A model generated the notes under the pieces. That model was given only the letters and a program-made list of their open reading frames with translations, made no database searches and had not been told where the DNA came from. Below are positions 1-7,215 of a stretch of DNA of 9,903 nucleotides, piece by piece (position 1 is the stretch's first letter; each line of letters starts with the position of its first letter). The position numbers and the translations under genes are program-made. Location of the stretch: positions 1 to 9,903 of the forward strand of contig CAIJTL010000827.1 in NCBI GenBank assembly GCA_903823545.1, given 5' to 3'. This stretch comes from an uncultured Planctomycetaceae bacterium. Lineage in GTDB: Bacteria > Planctomycetota > Planctomycetia > Planctomycetales > Planctomycetaceae.

Positions 1-1294
1 CGGCAGCGTAAGACTTGTTGATGACAAAGGGCGCATCAGCAAACTTCATCTCGCACATGTTGATCACGTTGTCACGGCGGTCGATCAGCAAATCGACTTG
101 AGCCCCCTGATCAGACTCATTAACAGGCCGATAGACCCACGAGGCATCGAAGCTCTCGACTCCTGAAATCCCCAGCGCGTGTTTGAGCTGCTTCAAGTGT
201 CGAAAGCAGACATTCTCAAAGGCATAGCCACTCCACGCTTTCCATCCGGGCGTTGAACTCAGCTTGAGCCACGTGCCAGCTCCCAATGTTCGACGCCGTT
301 CGATCCACTTGAGGTAGAACAGTGAGTACTCATCAGCAAGCCGATAAATCGTGTCCTTCTTCGTCTTGAGTAATGGCTCAAACCGCGTGACGAAACCAGC
401 TTCCAAGAGTTCGTCGAGTGTTGCCGTCGCTCGGCCTCCGGTTGGTAATTGCGCTGCTGCCAACAACTCGACGCGCCCTAATCCTTGAGGACTTGTTGCC
501 AAGGCCCGAACGAGCGACACGTGCCGTTCATGGTGCTCATACAAAGAGGCATACAGTTGATTAAACTCGTCTCTCAGCAAGCCATCTTTTGCGTAGCAGA
601 CTTCATCAATGATCTGCGTCGATGAAAGGCCGGGCCGAGCTTGCTCCAGATAAAACGGTACTCCGCCCATCACCATGTAGAGTTCGATGATCTGCTTGTC
701 GGTGAGCTTCACACCATTGTGAACCAGAAATTCTCGAGCCTCACCCAGCGTAAATGGTTCCAAGCGAATCCGCTGTGTGACCCGATTGTGAAGCCCGCCT
801 CGATCATGAATAAAATGGTCGATCATCCAAGACGCTGCTGAGCCACACACCACCAATAGTAATTGCGGCTGCTTAGAACCCCAGGTGTTCCAAAAGTGCT
901 CCAGGGCTTCAAGGAAGCCTGACTTCTTCGATGCGAGCCACGGCAGCTCATCGAAGAAGACCACTTGCTTCTTATCTGGGTTGCGTTGAGCCAATCGTTC
1001 TAAATGAGTCCTCAGTACGCCGAACGCATCGAACCATGTGGCAGGTTGTGCGAGGGGCGACTTAGAACGTGATGCCACAGTGAATTGTTGAGCAAAGTTC
1101 TTGAGTTGCAGACTTCGCGATGCGTTATGAATGCCCGTCAGATCAAACACCATCTGTGGAGCGAAGTGTTCGCGAATGAGATACGTCTTCCCAATTCGAC
1201 GTCGTCCATAGACAGCTAAAAACTCGGGCTTCCGCGACTTCAAATAGCGATCAAACAGCTTGCGTTCGTGATGTCGACCAGCGATGAAACACAT
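1..1294 (-). CDS. AAA-type ATPase with C-terminal PD-(D/E)XK nuclease-like domain (archaeal ATPase/DUF234 type), partial
   Basis: The frame is open from an ATG at 1294 to the left edge, giving at least 431 residues; by family size about 30-60 C-terminal residues are missing. A P-loop is visible at residues 29-39 (YGRRRIGKTYL) and a Walker B segment at about 110-116 (VVFFDELPW), followed by a sensor-like LLLVVCGSAASWM. A winged-helix-like middle part follows. Near the end, GYAFEN (about residue 360), QVDLLIDR (about 399-406) and CEMKF (about 414-418) fit the E, D and ExK residues of a PD-(D/E)XK fold, as in DUF234 ATPases. The ATG is preceded by AGGA nine bases upstream (1304-1307), and an in-frame stop lies further upstream. 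The role of these proteins is poorly known; they are cytoplasmic, often scattered and possibly mobile. The gene looks more AT-rich than its neighbours, which may indicate transfer. No frameshift is seen. Confidence 0.85.
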   Translation of the reverse strand, partial: MCFIAGRHHERKLFDRYLKSRKPEFLAVYGRRRIGKTYLIREHFAPQMVFDLTGIHNASRSLQLKNFAQQFTVASRSKSPLAQPATWFDAFGVLRTHLERLAQRNPDKKQVVFFDELPWLASKKSGFLEALEHFWNTWGSKQPQLLLVVCGSAASWMIDHFIHDRGGLHNRVTQRIRLEPFTLGEAREFLVHNGVKLTDKQIIELYMVMGGVPFYLEQARPGLSSTQIIDEVCYAKDGLLRDEFNQLYASLYEHHERHVSLVRALATSPQGLGRVELLAAAQLPTGGRATATLDELLEAGFVTRFEPLLKTKKDTIYRLADEYSLFYLKWIERRRTLGAGTWLKLSSTPGWKAWSGYAFENVCFRHLKQLKHALGISGVESFDASWVYRPVNESDQGAQVDLLIDRRDNVINMCEMKFADAPFVINKSYAA

Positions 1295-1313
1295 TCTTCG
1301 GTGTCCTAGCCCA

Positions 1314-1371
1314 CCAGCGATAGGTGGCCAAATCTAGGTGTCAGAACCGCGATTTGGCCACCTATTGCTGG
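1314..1371. repeat. Hairpin repeat, copy 1 (TGGCCAAATC family)
   Basis: The arms at 1314-1334 and 1351-1371 are 21 bases each and pair at 20 of 21 positions around a 16-base loop. The core is AGGTGGCCAAATC. It lies about 20 bases upstream of the ATPase start and downstream of the DUF1553 stop. It could be a REP-like repeat, a terminator for the DUF1553 transcript, or an operator for the ATPase gene. No T-tract follows on the minus strand, which weakens the terminator reading. Confidence 0.85.
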
Positions 1372-1397
1372 TCCGAGTTGTGAAATATTCGACCGTA

Positions 1398-1443
1398 ATA
1401 AGTGGCCAAATCGTATGTCTCAACCCACGATTTGGCCACCTAT
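1398..1443. repeat. Hairpin repeat, copy 2 (TGGCCAAATC family)
   Basis: The arms at 1398-1413 and 1428-1443 are 16 bases each and match at 15 positions around a 14-base loop. Over 45-46 bases the element aligns with the copy starting at 1320, including part of the loop (TAxGTxTCA and ACC), so the two are tandem copies of one element in the same orientation, spaced 78 bases start to start. It ends 13 bases before the DUF1553 stop codon. Confidence 0.85.
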
Positions 1444-1456
1444 CGAGGGCATGCTC

Positions 1457-4400
1457 TCAATCCACATAGGCGAACTCGTTGAGGTTCAGCACGGCTCGGC
1501 AGAGGTCGGTAATGGCGAGCTTTGTCGCCTGTACGGCGGGAGATTTGGCGGCGTGTTGGGTTTGGTGACGTCGCAGAAATTCGGTGCTCAGGGTGAGTTC
1601 GGCGTTCGTCGCGGTGCGTTGGAGAGCTTGCTCGAAGATCGTGTTGATGACCTTGTGAGTCGCTGCCTCCTCGTTGAATGACTCGATGGGTTGCAGCTTG
1701 AGGACTCGCTCGGCGAAGGCTCGCGCGTAGCGGACTCCGTCTTCGCTGTTGAGCAGCATCAAGGCTTGCGGCGCAACAACGGTTGTGTCGCGACGAGCGC
1801 AGGAGACCGTGGTGTCAGGCAGATCGAACGCTTGCAGGAATGGGATCGGCAAGCAGCGTTTGCGGACGAGGAACACACTGCGGACATCAGTCTGCTCGAT
1901 CGGGTCGGCATACCAACCTTGCATGCGTCCGCCGTCGCCACCTTTCTCGGCTTCCAGGATGGCGGGCTGCGCCTTGAGTAACTCTTCCGACACCGGCGGC
2001 CACAGCGGCTTGCCAGCGTCGTAAGGCTTCAACATGCCAGAGACGGAGAGCAGGGCGTCTCGGAGCGTTTCGGCATCGAGGCGACGGACTTGTGGCCGAG
2101 TCGCTCCGCGACTCGGCGGCGAGTTGCGGAGCAACTCGCCCACAACAGACGGCTGCCGATAAACCGCCGAGGATACGATCAACCGATGCAACTCCTTGAT
2201 CGACCAGCCGCGTTGCATGAATTCGAGCGCCAGCCAGTCGAGTAGCTCGGGATGAGTGGGTCTCGCGCCGCTGTAACCAAAGTCGTTGGGAGTCGCGACG
2301 AGGCCCGTGCCGAAGTGCTGCTGCCAGATGCGATTGACGATGACTCGCGCCGTCCACGGGTTGTCAGGCGATGCGATCCAAGTCGCGAGCTTCAGGCGGC
2401 GGTTGTTGATGGAAGTTGGTTCGCGGAGTCGCAGTGATTGAATGAACGGCGGCAACTCCTGAGTTGTACGACGGACTTCCAGTCCGTCGAGTTGATTCGG
2501 GTTTCGTTCGGAAGCGACGGACTGGAAGTCCGTCGTACGGGTTTCATTACTCACTCGTCGCGAGCCCAGCACGGTCGGAATTCCCGGTTGCACTTCGTCG
2601 CGCGGGGACGAGAAATCACCTTGATAGAAGATGTGAGTCGCGGCTGGTGAATCGGACTCGGTGACACCCATTGCTCGGCGCGGCTGACGCTTCTGCGATT
2701 CGAGTTCTGCGATCTTCGCTTTGAGTTCCTCATGTCGCGGTTTGTTGGCTTTGTCGAGCTTGGCTTGCTCGGCCTTCAGCGGAGCGGCTTGTTGATCAAG
2801 CTGGGCGTTGTGCTGAGTGATCTCGGCTTGCTCAGCAGCCAGTGAGATCGCGAGGTCATCGCGCGACGTCATGCCCGCGAAGTGGGCTCGAAACCGGAAG
2901 TGATCAGCTTGCGAGAGCGGGTCGTACTTGTGGTCGTGACATTGGCAGCACGACATCGTCAGCCCCAGAAACGCCGCCGACGTGGTGTTGGTGATGTCGG
3001 CCATCATCTCGGCTCGCAAGCGCGGCTCTTCTTGAAAGATCGACGCCGTGCTGTCCCACTGACCGAGTCTTAAGAAGCCCGTCGCCATCAGCATGTCAGC
3101 TTCTGCAGCCGTCTTCGGCGAGCCGCTGACGAGCGCGTCGCCAGCAAGTTGCTCGACAATGAATTGATCGAACGGCTTATCTTGATTGAACGACCGAATG
3201 ACATAGTCGCGGTACTGATACATGAGCGGCCGGAACTCATCGCGTTCATAGCCATTGGTGTCGGCATAGCGAACGACATCCAGCCAGAGCCGAGCTTGTC
3301 GCTCGCCGTAACGCGGCGAGTTGAGCAGCCGCGTGACGAGACGGGCGTAGGAAGAGGACGGAGGGACGGGGAGAGAGGGAGACGGGGAGATCGAGCTTTG
3401 CGGACTTGTGGCTTCTTCGCTCCGTCTTGTCGTCGCCTTGTCTTCCCGTCGTTCGGCTTCGCACTCGCGCACGAACGCCGCAACATCCTCCGCGCTCGGC
3501 GGCAAGCCCGTGAGGTCGAAAGTCAGCCTTCGAATGCGTGTTCGTGGATCTGCTTCGGGGGCGAGGTCGAGTTTCTCTTTCGCCAGTTGCTCGCGGATGA
3601 GCGAGTCGATTGTGTCGCGACTCTCAGAACGACTCGGCTTCTTGAGTGACCACAGATCAAGCCGCTCACCGCGAAACAGCTTTCGAATGGGATTGCGTTT
3701 GTCGGTCGGCGCATCGCCGAAGGTCGAATCGTCCGTCGTGTCGTTCGAGGTCGCGGCACCGGGGCGATACGCATCGAGTGACGCGACGGTCGGTCCAAGA
3801 ATGATCGAATCGAAGAAGGCTTCCTCACCGCGATCACATGTCGGAGCACAGCCGGTGAGCGTGAAGCTGCCGATGTCCTTCCACAGATCAAACGTCGCGA
3901 CGGACCATTCGGTCGGAGCCTTCTCGCTGATAGAGATCGCAGCCCAGCCGGTCGTGTTGGGACCAGCGACATAGCGCCCCTTCGCGACTTTCGCGTCGGG
4001 CCATTGTCCATTGGCGGCCAGCTCGATCATCACGCTGCCTTCGCCACGCTTCTTCCAAGCGAGACGCAGAAAGCGGTACTCGCCCGGCTGAGGCTGCTCG
4101 CGAATTGCAAAGTTCCAATTGGGGATCTTGACCCCTTCACGTTGCAGCGGAGTCATCCCGAGCGCGGCCTTACCCGCGAAGGTGCCTTCTGTCACCAGCC
4201 GACCTTTGCCATTGCCGCTGGTCAGGGTCGCCAAGAACTGAGGCTGGTCTTCGAACAAGACAACCACCGGCTCGGGCCAAGCCGCTCCGGCCTTAACCCA
4301 CTGAGTGAGCGTCGCGATCTCCTTATCAGACAGCTTTTGCTTGGGCGGCATCTGAAAGTCGGGATCTCGAAACGAGATCGCCTTCACGAGCAAACTCTGA

Positions 4401-4630
4401 TCGAGATCCCCCGGCACGATCGCCGCACCTCGATCCCCGCCGGACTTCGCTGCGGCCATCGAATCGAGCCGCAAGTTGCCTTCCTGCTTCTCTGGCCCAT
4501 GACACGACACACACTTGGCTTCCAGCAGCGGTAAGACTTCTTCCACGAACTTCGCGGCCTCGTCCGCAGCCACGAGTTCGCCACACGCGCATGCCACAAC
4601 CAAGACCGTCGAAAGCAGATGACTTCGCAC
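1457..4630 (-). CDS. Planctomycete cytochrome protein PSCyt1-PSCyt2(DUF1549)-PSD1(DUF1553)
   Basis: The protein has 1057 residues from the GTG at 4630. Residues 1-22 form a short hydrophobic export leader; VVAC at 11-14 could also be a lipobox. PSCyt1 follows, with a heme-type CVSCH at 40-44. A beta-rich region (about 130-290) resembles a carbohydrate-binding sandwich. DUF1549 runs from about 341 to 587 (RRLTFDLTGLPP, RYGERQARLWLDVVRYADTNGYE) and holds a second CxxCH at 561-565 (CCQCHDHKYDP). A charged, probably coiled-coil stretch spans about 590-645. DUF1553 fills the rest (NPWTARVIVNRIWQQHFGTG, RRLDAETLRDALL, TTVVAPQALMLLN) and ends in the usual NLNEFAYVD. The family is exported and widespread in planctomycetes, with no proven reaction; electron transfer is inferred from the CxxCH motifs. 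Three in-frame repeat insertions are present, at about residues 394-427, 698-722 and 829-847. It lies downstream of the DUF1501 gene in the same direction, after a 521-base spacer, so it may have its own promoter. Confidence 0.93.
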   Translation of the reverse strand: MRSHLLSTVLVVACACGELVAADEAAKFVEEVLPLLEAKCVSCHGPEKQEGNLRLDSMAAAKSGGDRGAAIVPGDLDQSLLVKAISFRDPDFQMPPKQKLSDKEIATLTQWVKAGAAWPEPVVVLFEDQPQFLATLTSGNGKGRLVTEGTFAGKAALGMTPLQREGVKIPNWNFAIREQPQPGEYRFLRLAWKKRGEGSVMIELAANGQWPDAKVAKGRYVAGPNTTGWAAISISEKAPTEWSVATFDLWKDIGSFTLTGCAPTCDRGEEAFFDSIILGPTVASLDAYRPGAATSNDTTDDSTFGDAPTDKRNPIRKLFRGERLDLWSLKKPSRSESRDTIDSLIREQLAKEKLDLAPEADPRTRIRRLTFDLTGLPPSAEDVAAFVRECEAERREDKATTRRSEEATSPQSSISPSPSLPVPPSSSYARLVTRLLNSPRYGERQARLWLDVVRYADTNGYERDEFRPLMYQYRDYVIRSFNQDKPFDQFIVEQLAGDALVSGSPKTAAEADMLMATGFLRLGQWDSTASIFQEEPRLRAEMMADITNTTSAAFLGLTMSCCQCHDHKYDPLSQADHFRFRAHFAGMTSRDDLAISLAAEQAEITQHNAQLDQQAAPLKAEQAKLDKANKPRHEELKAKIAELESQKRQPRRAMGVTESDSPAATHIFYQGDFSSPRDEVQPGIPTVLGSRRVSNETRTTDFQSVASERNPNQLDGLEVRRTTQELPPFIQSLRLREPTSINNRRLKLATWIASPDNPWTARVIVNRIWQQHFGTGLVATPNDFGYSGARPTHPELLDWLALEFMQRGWSIKELHRLIVSSAVYRQPSVVGELLRNSPPSRGATRPQVRRLDAETLRDALLSVSGMLKPYDAGKPLWPPVSEELLKAQPAILEAEKGGDGGRMQGWYADPIEQTDVRSVFLVRKRCLPIPFLQAFDLPDTTVSCARRDTTVVAPQALMLLNSEDGVRYARAFAERVLKLQPIESFNEEAATHKVINTIFEQALQRTATNAELTLSTEFLRRHQTQHAAKSPAVQATKLAITDLCRAVLNLNEFAYVD
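2090..2145. repeat. Double-hairpin palindromic repeat inside the DUF1553 coding sequence
   Basis: Two perfect hairpins abut: 2095-2117 (arms GCCGAGTCGC/GCGACTCGGC, 3-base loop) and 2118-2140 (arms GGCGAGTTGC/GCAACTCGCC, 3-base loop). An outer 6-base inverted repeat TTGTGG/CCACAA (2090-2095, 2140-2145) closes the element into a three-way-junction shape. It is translated in frame as about residues 829-847 (GELLRNSPPSRGATRPQ), between the conserved SSAVYRQ and RRLDAETLRDALL blocks of DUF1553, where homologues have a variable loop. Confidence 0.9.
2466..2538. repeat. Perfect 24-bp inverted repeat inside the DUF1553 coding sequence
   Basis: The arms at 2466-2489 and 2515-2538 are 24 bases and exact reverse complements, with a 25-base loop. 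Each arm is itself palindromic (CGACGGACT-TCC-AGTCCGTCG). It is translated in frame at residues 698-722, containing TTDFQSV and DGLEVRRT. From memory, these peptide strings recur in unrelated predicted proteins of planctomycete genomes. It sits between the coiled-coil region and the start of DUF1553 (RRLKLATWIASPDNPW). Confidence 0.92.
3351..3451. repeat. Purine/pyrimidine-biased insertion in the DUF1549 coding region
   Basis: The plus strand has an almost pure purine run at 3351-3390 and, about 30 bases later, a pyrimidine-rich stretch (3419-3451). GACGGGGAGA (3381-3390) and TCTTCCCGTC (3441-3450) match as reverse complements at 9 of 10 positions. It encodes residues 394-427, a low-complexity stretch with KATTRRSEE and SPSPSLPVPPSSS, splitting the DUF1549 block between AEDVAAFVRE and YARLVTRLLNSPRYGE, which are normally close together. 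The boundaries are approximate. Confidence 0.55.
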
Positions 4631-4637
4631 AGCAACA

Positions 4638-4643
4638 CTCCCC
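4638..4643 (-). promoter_or_regulatory. Ribosome binding site that fixes the GTG start of the DUF1553 gene
   Basis: GGGGAG on the minus strand lies seven bases before the GTG at 4630-4628. The protein then opens with a short basic end and a hydrophobic run (MRSHLLSTVLVVA), as expected for an exported cytochrome. The frame stays open upstream to 5005, but that part crosses palindromic repeats and has no family similarity. Confidence 0.75.
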
Positions 4644-4787
4644 AAAAGCCAATCAGCCAGCGCGCTGAAGGAAGAACGTCTCAGAATCTCTCCGCCACGC
4701 CCCACAATTTGCCGCCGAAATGCTAGCAGCCAAGTTGGAGAGAGACTCCAGATCGTAGGAAAAGTACAAGCGGCGCGGCACCACCCG

Positions 4788-4845
4788 TAGCAGAATTCGC
4801 AAGAATTCTGCCGCTCGAACACCTGAATTCTTGCGAATACTGCTA
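4788..4845. repeat. Nested inverted repeat with GAATTC palindromes
   Basis: The arms at 4788-4808 and 4825-4845 are 21 bases and match at 20 positions around a 16-base loop. The left arm contains its own small hairpin, AGAATTC-GCAA-GAATTCT (4792-4809). The nested design is like that of the repeat at 2466-2538, although the sequence differs. Confidence 0.88.
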
Positions 4846-4862
4846 GCGGCGGTTTCAAAACT

Positions 4863-4892
4863 AACCCGAAGCCCTCGCTCACGCTTCGGGTT
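4863..4892. repeat. Perfect 10-bp inverted repeat (AACCCGAAGC)
   Basis: AACCCGAAGC at 4863-4872 and GCTTCGGGTT at 4883-4892 are exact reverse complements with a 10-base loop. Translations of this element give strings such as TRSVSEGF or NPKRERG, which I recall as recurrent artefacts in planctomycete gene predictions. That supports reading it as a dispersed repeat and not as coding sequence. Confidence 0.85.
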
Positions 4893-5151
4893 ACTGTGTC
4901 GAACCACTCAACATCGTCTCGCCGCACCAAGATTCTCAACGTTTGCAGAGCGGAGAAGACCTCTTTTCTGTCTCCTCCCAACTCTGCGGCGCCTGCGGGA
5001 AACATCGTCTCAAATGAAACAGTTCCAACAAGGATGGCAGAGACTCATCACTCTTCGCGTAGTCAGTGCGTCTGTGTTTCAAATTTTTTAACACAAAGGT
5101 ACTGAGGACACGGAGATTGTTTGCCATTTCAATTGGTGACTTAAATGTCAC

Positions 5152-7215
5152 TCACGCCAGCTTCCAACCTTGGAAATCGACTTGAATTTGTTGCACTCGG
5201 AGGAAGGCGTTGCCGAGTTGTCTTGTGATTGGCAGTGGGCAGTCGGTCTTTCGCTCGACGATGAGCGCGACACCGATGCCAAGGCCGAACGTAAAATTGG
5301 CTCCGATCGCGGCGGGGGCGAGATGTTTTTCAAACGTGACGGTTTGCCATTCGGGTTTCGTGGCGTCGAGAAACGTGGGAGTGAATTCCAACGAATGAAG
5401 CTCGCGACGTTGCAGGACTGACTTCGTCGGCTGAGTGAATTGAAAAAGTGCCAGTCGGCATCGAAAGTGTTTGGAAAAGAGTTCGTTGAATACTTCCTTC
5501 GAGGTTCCGTCTCCAGCAACGATCGCCTTCACCGTGAAGTGCCCGGCCTGTGGGTCGAGGATTTGCTGAGCAAGGATCGCTTGCGTTTCTGCGACGATGA
5601 CCGAGTCACTGCTTGCGAGGCTCGACCAGACACCGATTGCACCGTTGCCTTGAAGCAGTCGAACACCAAACGGAGCTTTCGCGTTGTCAACGATTGGCGA
5701 CGCTCGCCAGCCTTTGGGATTGGGGGGCGCGTCGGCAGGCAACAATGTTTCGGTTGCAGTGAAGTCGGTGTGTCGCAGTGAGCCTTCGCGATACTGCGGA
5801 ACGCGAGTGAGGTCGCCATTCGAGGTTGCTCGCGCGGATGTCGCGGGCTCTTCGCCGAGCAGTTTGAAGAGCGGTTCGCGATCAGTGACACTCAGCTCGC
5901 GACCGACTCGATCTCGGAACGTTCCCTGCGTGTTGATCCCCACGAGATGAAAGATCGTCGCGGCGAGATGTCCCGCGTCGACCGGGTCGGTTGCGGGATA
6001 GGCTCCTTGCTTGTCACTGCTGCCAAAGACTTGGCCTCCGGCGATTCCCGCCCCAGCGAGCACCGCGTTCATGACCGCACCCCAGTGATCTCGGCCCGCG
6101 TTCGCGTTGACTCGCGGAGTGCGACCGAACTCACCGACGGCGACGACCAGCGTTTCGTCGAGCAAGCCGCGTTCGGCCATGTCGTCCAGCAGTGCGGCAA
6201 AGGTCACGTCGAATTGCGGAGCGAGCACATCTTCCATGCGATCAAAGTTGCGAGCGTGCGTGTCCCACAGCGGGTTATCGACGCCACGATCACCCGGCGT
6301 TCGCGGCCAGTTGACCGTCACGAAGCGGACTCCCGCCTCGATCAACCGGCGGCCCAACAAGACGCTTTGTCCCCACGGATAGCGACCGTAACGGTCGCGA
6401 GTGGTGTCCGATTCCTCATGCAGATTGAACGCTCGCCGAGCACCGCCGGAGGTGAGCAGTTCGACCGCTTGCTGAGTCACCTTGTCGTGAACTTGCACCG
6501 CTAGACTTCGCGGCGAACCTTCAAACGCTTGGCCGAGTGCATCGAGCAACGAGACTCGCTGCCGCATTTGCTCGCCGGAAACTCGCGGGGCATACATCCC
6601 ACCGAGTTGAAAGTTTTTGTCAGCCGGTCTGCACTCGATCATCTCGGGACTCCACTGCGGGCCGAGAATGCCGCCGAACTGTCCCGCTTCGATGTTCCCA
6701 CCGTTGCCAATGAAGAGTTCCGGCAAGCTTACCGCCGACAACGACTGCAACCGCTCACTCGGACGGAGCATCTTCACGATCGAAGCCATGTTGGGCCAAT
6801 CGGTTGGCAGCGCGTTCTCGCCGTCACCGCTCGCCAACTGCCGACCAGTCAGCACCCAATAACCGCTGCCGCCGTGAATGTTGTTGTTCGTGAACATGGA
6901 CCGAACAACCGCCAGTTGATGTGCCCGCCGCGCCGTTCGCGGCAGCAACTCGCAGAATTTAATCCCCGGCACGCTGGTGCTGATCGGATTGAACGGCCCC
7001 CGAATCTCCAGAGGAGCCTCCGGCTTCGGATCAAACGTCTCATGCTGCGGCGGCCCACCCGACAAAAACAGCAACAGCACTTGCTTCGCTTTCCCAAACG
7101 CGCGGCTATCAGTAGGCAGCGGCAACCCCGCCCGCTCCTGAGCCTGCAACCACACCGGCAAACTCGCCGTCAATCCGGCCATGCCGCTGCTGATGAGAAC
7201 TTCTCGTCGTTGCAT
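5152..7215 (-). CDS. DUF1501 family exported protein with extra C-terminal domain
   Basis: The protein has 687 residues from the ATG at 7215. It opens with a Tat-like leader (MQRREVLISSGMAGL). The DUF1501 domain, of the alkaline-phosphatase-like superfamily, spans about residues 35-455: LLLFLSGGPPQHETFDPKPEAP near the start, HGGSGYWVLTGR, then VVAVGEFGRTPRVN and GRDHWG late in the domain, and HLAATIFHLVGI near its end. Family members are often 430-490 residues, so residues from about 456 onward are an addition. The last part (HFTVKAIVAGDG, WQTVTFEKHLAP, FLRVQQIQVDF) has the rhythm of a CBM4/9-like beta-sandwich. DUF1501 genes usually sit next to DUF1549/DUF1553 genes, as here, though the cytochrome gene more often comes first. 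No enzymatic activity is established. The protein is expected outside the cytoplasm, exported in folded form. Confidence 0.93.
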   Translation of the reverse strand: MQRREVLISSGMAGLTASLPVWLQAQERAGLPLPTDSRAFGKAKQVLLLFLSGGPPQHETFDPKPEAPLEIRGPFNPISTSVPGIKFCELLPRTARRAHQLAVVRSMFTNNNIHGGSGYWVLTGRQLASGDGENALPTDWPNMASIVKMLRPSERLQSLSAVSLPELFIGNGGNIEAGQFGGILGPQWSPEMIECRPADKNFQLGGMYAPRVSGEQMRQRVSLLDALGQAFEGSPRSLAVQVHDKVTQQAVELLTSGGARRAFNLHEESDTTRDRYGRYPWGQSVLLGRRLIEAGVRFVTVNWPRTPGDRGVDNPLWDTHARNFDRMEDVLAPQFDVTFAALLDDMAERGLLDETLVVAVGEFGRTPRVNANAGRDHWGAVMNAVLAGAGIAGGQVFGSSDKQGAYPATDPVDAGHLAATIFHLVGINTQGTFRDRVGRELSVTDREPLFKLLGEEPATSARATSNGDLTRVPQYREGSLRHTDFTATETLLPADAPPNPKGWRASPIVDNAKAPFGVRLLQGNGAIGVWSSLASSDSVIVAETQAILAQQILDPQAGHFTVKAIVAGDGTSKEVFNELFSKHFRCRLALFQFTQPTKSVLQRRELHSLEFTPTFLDATKPEWQTVTFEKHLAPAAIGANFTFGLGIGVALIVERKTDCPLPITRQLGNAFLRVQQIQVDFQGWKLA

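Larger units (their letters stand above)
4631..5151. other. Repeat-rich spacer between the DUF1501 and DUF1553 genes
   Basis: These 521 bases hold no convincing gene. The DUF1553 frame is open through 5005 but gives low-quality sequence derived from repeats. Two palindromic repeats lie at 4788-4845 and 4863-4892. Near the DUF1501 stop are an AT-rich stretch with a small inverted repeat (TGTGTT 5073-5078, AACACA 5090-5095) and the string ACACAAAGG...GAGGACACGGAG (5091-5115), which resembles a dispersed repeat seen in many environmental bacteria. No clear promoter or T-tailed terminator was found. Confidence 0.7.

Noticed and set aside
1314..1443. Possible CRISPR array
   Set aside because: Only two copies, each an internal hairpin of 45-46 bases, without uniform spacers or nearby cas genes.
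3408..3974. Plus-strand frame of 188 codons opposite the DUF1553 gene
   Set aside because: It is antisense to conserved coding sequence, and its serine/arginine-rich product is typical of a shadow frame in GC-rich DNA.
4863..5005. N-terminal domain of the DUF1553 protein
   Set aside because: The peptide (with TRSVSEGF) is a translation of a palindromic repeat, and the true leader starts at the GTG at 4630.
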